From NCBI GenBank assembly GCA_002011075.2, contig MTMA02000006.1:1480599-1544598 (forward strand): 64,000 bases of DNA. Direction: 5' to 3'. Below the pieces are notes generated by a model. It did not search any database, was not told the origin of the DNA, and worked only from the letters and a program-made list of their open reading frames with translations. Positions 50,313 through 60,193 of this stretch are shown here, one piece after another (the stretch's first letter is position 1; the number at the start of each line of letters is the position of its first letter). This DNA is from Candidatus Scotarchaeum otlingeri. GTDB taxonomy: Archaea > Thermoproteota > Nitrososphaeria > Geothermarchaeales > JDFR-13. The translations under genes and the position numbers were made by a program.

Positions 50313-51572
50313 ATGATAGGGAAAATCAATACAGAAATAATCGACTATAGTGTTAAGTTGGATATTTCAAGATATCGGTCCATACTTGTTGCCTCCTCAA
50401 GGGAAGATACTTTAATACCATTAATCATGAAGGCTTGTAAAATGGTTCAGTGTCCATTCATATTTATTGATCCCTGGGGGATATGGAGCAAGGTTAGAGT
50501 AAATGATATCAGGATATTAAGCCTTAAAGTAGGTGTCGACCTAAGGTTTAATCCTATTCTCCACCCGGAGAACATTTCACCGTCTCTACATACGGATCTA
50601 CTTCATCATCTAATTATAAACTTAAATCGCTATTTTAAACCCCGATTTCCAGGATACTGGAGTTTAGTCTTTTGTCAGACGATAGAGAAAGTTTCGAGCT
50701 CTCAAATGGATCTTTCCGAAGTCTTTCTCAAGATAGATGAATATACCGAGGCTTCCAGCGGTCTAGAGAAATATGCTTATGTCTCTCTAAGAAATATCGT
50801 TCGAGAAATCTTTTCTAGAGAAGAATTCAAATATTTCGATACTGACAAGAGACTAACCCTCGACATCTTATTAACAAGCTTATCCAATTTCGACGGAATA
50901 CTCTTAGAGCTATCGTTGATGAAGAACAGCTTAATAAGAAGCCTCCTCACCGGCATATTAACATATTATATACTTAATACCAATAACTCGCGTGTTGAGA
51001 TTACTCTTTTGTTAGGTGAACCTGAACCACTATATACATCACCTAGTTTATGTAATTTACTTGGTCCCAATAAAAGTAGGAGGCGCCTAATATTTTTTGC
51101 TGAAAGCCCAAGTCTACTAGATAGAAGCTTTTTAACCAAAATTGATCTAATTATAGGTGAAAGGTCCTATCGTACCTATTTCGCTCCCCGCAAAAGTAAC
51201 ATATCAAACAAGTACTTTCTACTTAAGGATGATGTGATTATCAACTTCAATACCGCAGATCTAAATTTAGAAGAATATGAAGAAAAGACTACTTATATAA
51301 CATCGGAAGAAGAAGATCTAATATCTCTATATAAAGAGCTTGTTGTCTCGATAATAAGCCTACTGCATAACCATGGGGGAATGGGGCTTAAAGGCATTAT
51401 AGCGTTAAACCCCTCATACGGGCCATCCACTATATATAGAGTTGTAAATCATCTCTTGGACCAAAATTATGTTAGGTTTAAACAAATCGGAAGTCAACGG
51501 ATCCTCACTCTCTCAGTTAAAGGACTTATGTATTATAGAAAAGTGATTAGGCATGGTGGTAAAGAGATTTAA
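50313..51572 (+). CDS. HerA/VirD4-like protein with no recognisable Walker A, C-terminal winged helix
   Basis: ILVASSREDTLIPLIMKACKMVQCPFIFIDPWGIWSK...VDLRFNPI resembles the HerA/TraG layout without GxxGxGKT; C-terminal HTH GLKGIIALNPSYGPSTIYRVVNHLLDQNYV. Confidence 0.5.
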   Translation: MIGKINTEIIDYSVKLDISRYRSILVASSREDTLIPLIMKACKMVQCPFIFIDPWGIWSKVRVNDIRILSLKVGVDLRFNPILHPENISPSLHTDLLHHLIINLNRYFKPRFPGYWSLVFCQTIEKVSSSQMDLSEVFLKIDEYTEASSGLEKYAYVSLRNIVREIFSREEFKYFDTDKRLTLDILLTSLSNFDGILLELSLMKNSLIRSLLTGILTYYILNTNNSRVEITLLLGEPEPLYTSPSLCNLLGPNKSRRRLIFFAESPSLLDRSFLTKIDLIIGERSYRTYFAPRKSNISNKYFLLKDDVIINFNTADLNLEEYEEKTTYITSEEEDLISLYKELVVSIISLLHNHGGMGLKGIIALNPSYGPSTIYRVVNHLLDQNYVRFKQIGSQRILTLSVKGLMYYRKVIRHGGKEI

Positions 51573-52563
51573 GCTAAACACGATACCTAAGTTGAACGTT
51601 GTTTTCCAAGGAGGTCTAGGTGAGGAGAGCATGATACATATTTATGGCCCTTATCAAGCTGGAAAGACCATCCTTTCCCTTCAATTAATATATGAGGTTC
51701 TAAGCCAAGAAAAAATCTCCGCCCTTTACATAGATGTAGAATCATCAATAAAAAACAACTTTATAGATGAAGGTTATATCGATAACTTCAATAACCGTTT
51801 CGATTTTAAGTTATTACATCAGGATGTCGCGATAGAAACATACGCCAAAAATAATAAAAAGAGGAAAAAGGAAATATCAGAAGTCAAAAAAGTATTTATG
51901 ACAATTCTAGATGAATTAGAGCTACAATATGACAAAGTGGATCTAGAGGATGCTCTTAAGGCATTTATCAAAGAGCTTCAGTTACGAGCAGATTCAAAGA
52001 AACAGAACTGTTTATACCTCCTAACAGGAATAGGGCTTGAAGATATGTTTAAACTTTTAGACATAGAGGCCAGCATATCTAGTGTAGGAGATAAGCTGGA
52101 GGTAAATGTAAAGTATTGTGGTGATCCCCTCAAAAGCCCCCTATCAAAGTTCATTAGAAAATACAATATAAAGCTCATTGTGATTGATAGCTTAGGTAGT
52201 TTAATCAAGAATATGCCCACAAAGCCACAATATCTACCCGCCAGAGCATCTGCTCTAAATCTTATGCTGACTAGTTTTATGAAGATGACAGCGGCCTATA
52301 AATTGATCATACTCGCAACAAATCACGAGTCTATAAACCCGATAGGAAAAGGATTCCCTGTCTTCTACGGAGGCATATCGGTAGGCTATAGCTTTAAATA
52401 TAGTCTGCATCTCACGAGAAAAGGCGTTAATAGGATATTGATAGTAGAAAGAGCGCCACACCTACCCGATAGATCCATTAAGATACCTCTAACTATAGGG
52501 AAAGACGGATTTCATGTCTTAAAGGAGAATGTGGAGGAAGCTTATGATGAAACTCATCAGTAA
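51553..52563 (+). CDS. RadA/RecA-like ATPase paralogue with a large insertion
   Basis: Walker A GPYQAGKTILS, ALYIDVESS, Walker B LIVIDSLGSL, ATNHESINPIG; about 110-aa insertion between them. Confidence 0.75.
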   Translation: MVVKRFKLNTIPKLNVVFQGGLGEESMIHIYGPYQAGKTILSLQLIYEVLSQEKISALYIDVESSIKNNFIDEGYIDNFNNRFDFKLLHQDVAIETYAKNNKKRKKEISEVKKVFMTILDELELQYDKVDLEDALKAFIKELQLRADSKKQNCLYLLTGIGLEDMFKLLDIEASISSVGDKLEVNVKYCGDPLKSPLSKFIRKYNIKLIVIDSLGSLIKNMPTKPQYLPARASALNLMLTSFMKMTAAYKLIILATNHESINPIGKGFPVFYGGISVGYSFKYSLHLTRKGVNRILIVERAPHLPDRSIKIPLTIGKDGFHVLKENVEEAYDETHQ

Positions 52564-52900
52564 ATTGATACTATTTATTATCATAGCGGGATTCCTTACT
52601 TTATTTCTAGCATCAGCTGTAAAGACAGGTAAACCATATAATATTGCTCTAGCGACATCCATAGTGATAGCAATCTTTGGTTATCTAATGCTAAAGCCTT
52701 TACATATTAGTCCATTAAGATATCCTAAGGCCTTCATAGGAGTTCTATTACTCCCCTTTATAATAATATATCCGCTTCTCCTCGTAATTTTAGTTATAAT
52801 CTTTATATTCTCAAAACCTGGAAGAACAGTGATAAATAGTCTAAGGCTCATCATGGGACTCATCATTATACGACTTATGAGTGATGATAATGATGAATGA
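52529..52900 (+). CDS. Small multi-TM membrane protein
   Basis: About three hydrophobic segments; overlaps both neighbours. Confidence 0.7.
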   Translation: MWRKLMMKLISKLILFIIIAGFLTLFLASAVKTGKPYNIALATSIVIAIFGYLMLKPLHISPLRYPKAFIGVLLLPFIIIYPLLLVILVIIFIFSKPGRTVINSLRLIMGLIIIRLMSDDNDE

Positions 52901-54209
52901 GAGGCAAAAAACCCACTGGTATTCTGGCTATGTTCATAACGATAATTTACATAATTTATTACAATACTTAGTTGCCCAGCCGAATCTAAATAGTTTAGTG
53001 TTATCATTAAACTATAGGAAAAAAGATTATATACTCGGTTTAAGGGGTAAATGTCTGGATAAAGTTCTAGATGATATATCCAAATCACATAAAAATCCGT
53101 TCATAGGCATAAAGGGAACGAGATGGCTGGAATTTGAAGAAAATAGATATGCATATATTGTTAAGTTAACTCATTATAACCCAGGAGTGATTCATGAATT
53201 ACTTACAAAACTTCATGATAAAATACGCGACTTAGGCATCGTTGTAGCTTATCATAGAAGAGAAGGAGACAATAAAAACGCAAAAACTTATCTATTAGCA
53301 TACACTCACAAAGAAAATATAAAACATGTATCCAGGGTTATAAAAAAACTTGGAGAAGAAAGCGAGTATACTTTAGTCTCTGCAAATATTCTGGATATAA
53401 CAATACTCAAAAATGAGTTAATTAAATGCACATGTATCCATCCTATAATGGGCTTTGAAGAGGCTCTAGAAGTAGTAGAGTCTTTTATAGATGGTCCAAT
53501 ATACCTCAGATATAACGAAATACCCAAATATATACAGAGAGGGCATAGAAGCCTATACTATGTAAATGCATTTATCAGTAAGCAAATCGATTCAGATGAA
53601 TATTTTATTATTAAAATATCTGATAAAAACGAAGGATCGCCCGCCAATTTATACAATTTATCAAGAAAAAATATTTTAGATATAATAGATAGTATGCCCA
53701 TAATATCTATTTCTAATGTAAATTTACGGCATATCTATAATGTTCTAAGTGAATTCATAACATTTCCCGATATCTATCTACTTCTCTATATGACTATGAC
53801 GAATATTAACATGGACAGCCACATCTTAAATCAGATAACTACTCAGCTAAAAAATACACGGATTTACACTAAAAATAATAATTTAAATCTGTGTACTGGT
53901 GAAGCGTCTATATTGGTTAGCTTACCAATCCTCTTTAATGCTATTAAAAAGGCGGTATCCAAATGTGTAGTCATAGAAGATAGGCTGGGAGTATTAGATA
54001 ATTTAGAAGAAAATATGTTGATTCAGCTACTACGATTTTTAAAGGGATTAACAGAAAAGGTTGTAATAGCTACTTCTAAATTCAATCCTCTCATTATGGA
54101 GGCATCTGACTATACGATAATAGCGGTAACCAATAAATATGTAAGAGATTATATTAAGAGAAGATACGGTATGACCTACTATTCATTTTCCGGATACATT
54201 TTAATCTAG
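52881..54209 (+). CDS. Hypothetical 442-aa protein, possible degenerate P-loop fold at C-terminus
   Basis: Long ORF overlapping upstream gene; KCVVIEDRLGVLDNLEENMLIQLLRFLKGLTEKVVIATSKFNPL resembles a Walker B-like strand. Confidence 0.7.
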   Translation: MMIMMNERQKTHWYSGYVHNDNLHNLLQYLVAQPNLNSLVLSLNYRKKDYILGLRGKCLDKVLDDISKSHKNPFIGIKGTRWLEFEENRYAYIVKLTHYNPGVIHELLTKLHDKIRDLGIVVAYHRREGDNKNAKTYLLAYTHKENIKHVSRVIKKLGEESEYTLVSANILDITILKNELIKCTCIHPIMGFEEALEVVESFIDGPIYLRYNEIPKYIQRGHRSLYYVNAFISKQIDSDEYFIIKISDKNEGSPANLYNLSRKNILDIIDSMPIISISNVNLRHIYNVLSEFITFPDIYLLLYMTMTNINMDSHILNQITTQLKNTRIYTKNNNLNLCTGEASILVSLPILFNAIKKAVSKCVVIEDRLGVLDNLEENMLIQLLRFLKGLTEKVVIATSKFNPLIMEASDYTIIAVTNKYVRDYIKRRYGMTYYSFSGYILI

Positions 54210-54323
54210 GATTTGAAATTAATAATGTCTCTATAATAATGCTATCTTAATCATGGTAACAGTTGAATCTAGATACTCATTATTTAAGGCTAAATATCTC
54301 ATTTTATATAATGAAAATATTGT

Positions 54324-55070
54324 ATGAAAGAGGAATGGTATACTGATTTTTTCGATAAGTTATATTACGAAACATATGCTCCTTTCGAGGAGGAAGAAAG
54401 AAATAGGAGGGAGGCAGAGTTTATAGCTAAGGCCCTCAATATAAAGCCAGGTGAATTAGTTTTAGATTTAGCATGTGGATATGGTAGGCATGCCTTAATC
54501 CTGTCTCAAATGGGGTATAGGGTAGTCGGGCTCGATCTTAGCGATACATTACTAGAAATCGCCATGAATACTGCAAAAGCAAAAAATATCCCCGAAGATG
54601 TACTCAGATTTGTCAAAGGAGACATGAGAAGCCTTCCCTGGAGGGAGGAGTTCGATGGAATATATTGCTTTTATACAAGCTTTGGTTATTTTTCCCATCA
54701 AGAGAATATTGAGGTATTATCTGAAGTAAATAAGTCTCTAAAAAGGGATAGGTGGTTTTTATTAGACATATGGAATAGGGAAAGAATGATAAGAGAATTT
54801 AGGGAGAGATACTGGTACGAGTCGGGGGGATACCTAGTTCTAGAAGATAGGAAGCTAGATCTTACAGAGATGGAGATGAGGGAAAGAAGAATATTTATAA
54901 AGGGTAATAAACAAATTGAACGACAAATCAAAATAAAGTTTTATAGCGCTAGAGAAATTATTGAGATGCTGAAAACAACTGGATTTAAAGAAATAAAACT
55001 ATATGGTGACTATAAGTTTAGTAAATATGATATTAATAGCCCTCGTATGGTGGTTGTAGCTAGGAAGTAA
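54324..55070 (+). CDS. Class I SAM-dependent methyltransferase
   Basis: VLDLACGYGRHALILSQMGYRVVGLDLSDTLLEIA. Confidence 0.92.
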   Translation: MKEEWYTDFFDKLYYETYAPFEEEERNRREAEFIAKALNIKPGELVLDLACGYGRHALILSQMGYRVVGLDLSDTLLEIAMNTAKAKNIPEDVLRFVKGDMRSLPWREEFDGIYCFYTSFGYFSHQENIEVLSEVNKSLKRDRWFLLDIWNRERMIREFRERYWYESGGYLVLEDRKLDLTEMEMRERRIFIKGNKQIERQIKIKFYSAREIIEMLKTTGFKEIKLYGDYKFSKYDINSPRMVVVARK

Positions 55071-55150
55071 TTAAAATATGGATCTATAGTGATTTTTTTA
55101 TAATCTTAAATTCATAGCAGGCGATTCATTTTCTAGAAGTTATACCTCAT

Positions 55151-55918
55151 ATGAGGCGACTCGATATGTATTGGGTTTTAAGTGATTTGAAGTGGCCTGA
55201 GGCTGAGAAAATAATTAAACAGATAGATTTAGCTATCATTCCCACGGGAAGCATAGAGCAACATGGTCCACATCTTCCTTTGATAAATGACTATGCCTTA
55301 GCAGAGGCTATTGCCAGAGCCGCGGCAGAAAAAAGTAAGTCAAAAGTCCTTATCGTTCCTGTAGTTATGGCCGGAGTATCGGAGCACCATATGAAGTTTC
55401 CGGGAACTATTACTATTAAGTCTGAAACTTTTATGTCCATACTATTTGACGTCGCAGAGAGCCTAAAGAGACATGGAGTAAAAAGGTTAGTTATTTTAAA
55501 TGGACATGGAGGAAACACTCCATCAATCCAATTAATATTGAGAAGAATAAGAGAAGAATTGGGTTTAACTGTTTCTGCAATAAATTATTGGCAATTAATT
55601 CCTGATGTTATAGATAAGGTTCTGGAAAGTAGAGTATGGGGGCATGCAGGGGAATTTGAGACATCTGTCGCCCTTTATATTTATCCAGATAAAGTGGCAA
55701 AAAAGAAGATACGAAAACCTAAGTTAAGAAAACTTTCTCTGCCATACTCTAATCCTAACGAAAAAGTTAGGGTATATCTACCTATAAATTGGGAGGAATA
55801 CACAGATAATGGAGTTTTAGGAGACCCCACATTAGCATCTGCAGAGAAAGGAGGAATACTTATAAATGCATTACTAGATAGAATTATACAGTTCATAGAA
55901 TCTTTTTCTTCATACTAG
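55151..55918 (+). CDS. Creatininase-family amidohydrolase
   Basis: AIIPTGSIEQHGPHLPLINDY, VILNGHGGNTPSIQLILR, WGHAGEFETS. Confidence 0.92.
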   Translation: MRRLDMYWVLSDLKWPEAEKIIKQIDLAIIPTGSIEQHGPHLPLINDYALAEAIARAAAEKSKSKVLIVPVVMAGVSEHHMKFPGTITIKSETFMSILFDVAESLKRHGVKRLVILNGHGGNTPSIQLILRRIREELGLTVSAINYWQLIPDVIDKVLESRVWGHAGEFETSVALYIYPDKVAKKKIRKPKLRKLSLPYSNPNEKVRVYLPINWEEYTDNGVLGDPTLASAEKGGILINALLDRIIQFIESFSSY

Positions 55919-56136
55919 ACCTTCATCTCTCTATCTTTATAATATATTTAATTATTATGAATCTATTTACCTCTTCAAAATCTATAATATTAGAAATTCC
56001 TTATTCAATGTAAAGGTATTACAGTGTAAATATTATTATGTATTACGTCGTTAATATTCTTAATACAATAAGTATTCCAATTTACGCTATAATTTTACAT
56101 TGTAATATAACAAAGTAATGTTAAGGTGAGAAGATT

Positions 56137-58629
56137 ATGGAAGAAACAGGGATGAATAGAAGAAAGTTCTTAAAAGTATCTGCACTAGCGACAACTACTT
56201 TGCCGATTATAATACAAGGAATAGAGGGGGTTAAAGGCGGCCCACAGGAATCTATTGCCGATCTGATCGCGGAAGGAGAGTGGAGTCCAACCGCATGTAT
56301 AATCTGTGGACAAGGATGCCCATTAAGAATTAGAGTATTTAATATTGAGGATCAGGAAAGAATACACCAAGAAAGCCACAATGTAGGTCCTGAATTACCC
56401 CAATACTTTGCAACTTGTGCTAGACCAAGAGCATTGGGCGATGTATGGAATCATCCCGATAGAATCAAGGGACCCATGATTAGAATTGGTGAACGGGGAG
56501 AGGGAAAGTTTAAGAAGGTAAGCTGGGATGAAGCGTTGGATTACTTGGCCGATAGGCTGAGTCAATATCTTGACGCACCTGAACAAATCGCGCTGTTTGC
56601 ACACCAAGGAGCGGAGAAAGGTATTTTATCTTCTTTCATAAAGATGCTTGGTTCCCCTAATATCACTGGACACGCCGATACATGTTATACCTCTTCAAGT
56701 GGTGGCAGATGGTTCGTCTTCGGCAAACATATAACTCCCGGCGCTGTCTATCCTGACTATGAAAATGCAAGATTCATCGTATTTATGGGAAGGAATCCGT
56801 ATGGAGGCTTTGTATCATCCCCCTGGGCAGCAGCCCTTTCGATGGGTTATAGAAATGGTTCCAGAATCGTCGTATTTGATGTAAGGTTCTCTGATATATG
56901 TGAGATTGCTGAGAAATACTATATAGTTAAGCCAGGCACAGATCTCGCTATATCTCTAGCTATAGCAAATTATATAATTAGCAATCAGTTATATAACGAG
57001 GAGTATCTAAGGCAATACACCAATTCTTCAATGCTTCTATACACTGATGATATGACGCCCGTTGCTACAACGACTATTGAAGATGGAAGTAGGTCAGGTA
57101 AACTAGACTATCTGGTTTATGACGAAGATACCGGCGACTATAAATATAAACTAAATGCATCGAAGCCAGCACTAATGTATAAAGGGACATACGAGGGTAG
57201 AGAAATTGCATCTGCGCTTCAGATTATAAGTGAAGCCATAGCAGATTATACACCTGAGTGGGCAGCAAGCATTACAGGCGTTGAAGCTGATGAGATCGTT
57301 TGGGTAGCGGAAGAACTTGTAAAATGGGCACCCAGAAGCTTTATTGACCATGGATATAAATCTGTAAGGTATTATAATGAGCCTATGTTCCACAGAGTTA
57401 ACGCTATGATAAATGCTCTCTTGGGATCTATAGGTGTAAAGGGGGGATGGGCATGGCCAAGGAAGTTAAAGCCGAGTTTGCCATTCAAATTTAAACCCAA
57501 GGATGTAGAAAGTGTATCGAAATATTGGACTAATAATGGGTATCCGCTTCTCTTTAGTAAGCACTATTCTATGTTAATGGTAAAGTCGATATTAGAGGAA
57601 AAACCCTACCCTATTAAGGCAGCAATAATATACCTAGAGAACCTCGTTTCGCATATGCCTAATGATGATATAGCAATCAAGGCCCTTAAGAAACTCGATT
57701 TGGTTGTCGTTATAGATGTGATGTGGAGCGAGACATGTAATTATGCCGATATAATTTTGCCAATACCATTCTTCTTCGAACACGATAATGCATCGTTATT
57801 CCCTGTTAAGAAGAGCCACATAGGTCAAATATGTGTTATGAAAAAGGCAGTTGATCCGCCGGAAGGTATAGACGTTAAGCCTACTTCTTGGATTGTATAT
57901 GAGTTAGTTAAAAGAATGAAGCCTGAGCATTTAGGAGACATCGAGATAGTTCTAAGGCCTACGGATATATGGATGAAACAGTGTGAGAAACTGGGTATAG
58001 ATTATGATAAACTCATGAGATACGGGACGCTAACCAAATATGAAGAACCAGCTTATAATCCATTGACATCCAAAGGGGCTTTACCAACCAAAACTGGCGA
58101 AATAGAGATGATAAGTATAGCTGGATTAGAAAAGTTCAAGGATTATCTAGGTAAAGAAAATAATCTGAATCCTATAATTACTTGGGTTAAACCAAAATGG
58201 ATGGATGGTGGATTGGCTGACGATGAATTTGTACCTGTTGACTATATGAATAGACTTGTGGCTATAAACACATGGGCCAGAAATACCAGGTTATTACTTG
58301 AGATGCTTAAATGGGAAGAAGGAGACTACGTCATTATACATACGGAAAGAGCCAAAAAATTAGGCATCAAGGATGGAGACATCGTGGAAGTATACAATCC
58401 TCAAGATGGTAGAAGCCTTAAAGTTAAAATCAAGACAACACACTTGATAAGTCCAGAATTGATTGCAGGTGTTCACGGCTTAACTCCAGGACGCCATATG
58501 AATGGAGATGTCAAGTTTACTTATATGCCTAAACACGGATTAAATACCAACTACCTTGCACCATTCACTATCATAGAGGGCATAGGTTCAGCTGCACTAT
58601 TCGATTATAAAGTTAAGATTAGGAGGTGA
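56137..58629 (+). CDS. Molybdopterin oxidoreductase catalytic subunit (DMSO reductase / PsrA-PhsA-type CISM)
   Basis: Tat-like MNRRKFLKVSALATTTLP; CIICGQGCPLRIRV [4Fe-4S]; HADTCYTSSSGG; MoCo-binding C-terminal domain. Confidence 0.9.
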   Translation: MEETGMNRRKFLKVSALATTTLPIIIQGIEGVKGGPQESIADLIAEGEWSPTACIICGQGCPLRIRVFNIEDQERIHQESHNVGPELPQYFATCARPRALGDVWNHPDRIKGPMIRIGERGEGKFKKVSWDEALDYLADRLSQYLDAPEQIALFAHQGAEKGILSSFIKMLGSPNITGHADTCYTSSSGGRWFVFGKHITPGAVYPDYENARFIVFMGRNPYGGFVSSPWAAALSMGYRNGSRIVVFDVRFSDICEIAEKYYIVKPGTDLAISLAIANYIISNQLYNEEYLRQYTNSSMLLYTDDMTPVATTTIEDGSRSGKLDYLVYDEDTGDYKYKLNASKPALMYKGTYEGREIASALQIISEAIADYTPEWAASITGVEADEIVWVAEELVKWAPRSFIDHGYKSVRYYNEPMFHRVNAMINALLGSIGVKGGWAWPRKLKPSLPFKFKPKDVESVSKYWTNNGYPLLFSKHYSMLMVKSILEEKPYPIKAAIIYLENLVSHMPNDDIAIKALKKLDLVVVIDVMWSETCNYADIILPIPFFFEHDNASLFPVKKSHIGQICVMKKAVDPPEGIDVKPTSWIVYELVKRMKPEHLGDIEIVLRPTDIWMKQCEKLGIDYDKLMRYGTLTKYEEPAYNPLTSKGALPTKTGEIEMISIAGLEKFKDYLGKENNLNPIITWVKPKWMDGGLADDEFVPVDYMNRLVAINTWARNTRLLLEMLKWEEGDYVIIHTERAKKLGIKDGDIVEVYNPQDGRSLKVKIKTTHLISPELIAGVHGLTPGRHMNGDVKFTYMPKHGLNTNYLAPFTIIEGIGSAALFDYKVKIRR

Positions 58630-58634
58630 GGTAA

Positions 58635-59429
58635 ATGAAGCCCGCTATGATCATAGATTTAAGACGTTGCACTGGATGCCTAGCTTGTGTAGAAGCCTGT
58701 ATGACTGAAAACATAGTTAGGTGGAGGGAGGATGGAACATATGTATTACCGGAGAATGTAGTTGCTTATACCAGGACAAGGAGCCGTACAGTTACATATG
58801 GAGACACTATGAGGAAAGTCTTTATCCAATGTTTACACTGCGAAGATCCACCATGTGTATTTGTGTGCCCTACCGGTGCATCCTATAAATCGGAGGAGGG
58901 AGTTGTACTGATTGATGATGAGATATGTATAAAATGCAAGTATTGTATCTATGCCTGTCCATATGGAGTAAGGACGATGTTAGAAACTCCAATGGAGGGA
59001 ACGATTCTCCATGAACATGCGTTGAAAGTTGGGGTTCCGGATAAGTGTACCTTCTGTTACCATAGAAAGAGGGGTGAATCACTTTGGACACCTGCATGCG
59101 TCGAGGGTTGTCCCTATCATGCTAGGTTATTTGGAGATCTTGATGATCCAGATGACACCGTTACCGTGTTAGTTGAGACGGGTATCGCCGCTATGCCAAG
59201 AGAAGACCTGGGAACGAGTCCTAAACTATTCTATATACCCAGAAGAGGCGCATTTGAGATAGTTAAATATCCAGTGAGGAGAAAAGATGAGTTAATAACT
59301 TATCCAGTATGGAGTAAGATTAAAGATACTTTTGTTAAGACTCTAGCAAATATCGCCATTGCAGCGGGGGTATTGCTTGGTGCTATTCACATAGTTAGAG
59401 AGAAGCTAAAGGAGGGAGGTGAGGAATAG
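58635..59429 (+). CDS. Four-cluster [4Fe-4S] electron-transfer subunit with C-terminal TM
   Basis: CTGCLACVEAC, CLHCEDPPCVFVCP, CIKCKYCIYACP, CTFCYHR...CVEGCP. Confidence 0.95.
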   Translation: MKPAMIIDLRRCTGCLACVEACMTENIVRWREDGTYVLPENVVAYTRTRSRTVTYGDTMRKVFIQCLHCEDPPCVFVCPTGASYKSEEGVVLIDDEICIKCKYCIYACPYGVRTMLETPMEGTILHEHALKVGVPDKCTFCYHRKRGESLWTPACVEGCPYHARLFGDLDDPDDTVTVLVETGIAAMPREDLGTSPKLFYIPRRGAFEIVKYPVRRKDELITYPVWSKIKDTFVKTLANIAIAAGVLLGAIHIVREKLKEGGEE

Positions 59430-60061
59430 TGAGTAGAGGATATGTATTGAGGTGGAGTATACTTGCTAGGATAACTCATTGGCTTCTATTTGTAGGTGTC
59501 ACTTTGGCGATATTAACAGGGTTGCCTGTATTAGATGGAGAAACCTTCAGATTCCTGTATACTTTGACTGGTGGAGAGGTGGGGAGAAAGATCATTCATC
59601 ACTATCTAGTTAGTGTACTATTAGTTATAGCGTTACCCCTCACTATCGCTCGAGGTATAGAAGCATTTAAGCGTGGAGAAGAAAGTTGGTGGCCTGGTTG
59701 GGCAGACATTAGGTCAATGATTAAAGTAAGCTTGAGATGGTTTGGATTGACGAAGGAATATCCGGTTATAGGGTTCCACCATCCAATGGAGAAATTGCTT
59801 TTACTATCGGTTCACATAGGTTTATTGCTCCTAGGCATATCAGGATTACCAATGGTATTTCTTAATATAGGTTATGAGTATAGAGCGCTGCTTCTTCTAA
59901 TCCATGAGATAGGGTTCTTATTAGTCTTAATACCTATAGTCGGACATTTCATGTTGGCTATAAACCCTGTGAATTGGCCTGTTTTGAAAGCGATGTTCAC
60001 TAATGGACAAGTACCTCAAAGATGGGCGGAAAAACACCATCCTGGCTGGAAACCCGAATAA
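59429..60061 (+). CDS. Cytochrome b-type membrane anchor (FdnI/PhsC-like)
   Basis: WSILARITHWLLFVGVTLAILTGLP, IGHFMLAINPVNWPVLKAMFTNGQVPQRWAEKHHPGW. Confidence 0.9.
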   Translation: MSRGYVLRWSILARITHWLLFVGVTLAILTGLPVLDGETFRFLYTLTGGEVGRKIIHHYLVSVLLVIALPLTIARGIEAFKRGEESWWPGWADIRSMIKVSLRWFGLTKEYPVIGFHHPMEKLLLLSVHIGLLLLGISGLPMVFLNIGYEYRALLLLIHEIGFLLVLIPIVGHFMLAINPVNWPVLKAMFTNGQVPQRWAEKHHPGWKPE

Positions 60062-60193
60062 CCATCAGTATAAATCCCTCTATTTTTATAATTTTTATCT
60101 TTTGGATATAGGGGATCCACTTTCTTTAGCTATTCGATAACCACAAATATATGAGAGCTCCATAAATTTCTTAAAAGGAGAGATGCTCTTGAC

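Noticed and set aside
49449-54209. Classical defence island or prophage interpretation of the 49-54 kb region
   Set aside because: No integrase, capsid, restriction or toxin-antitoxin signatures recognised; composition looks like the rest of the window.
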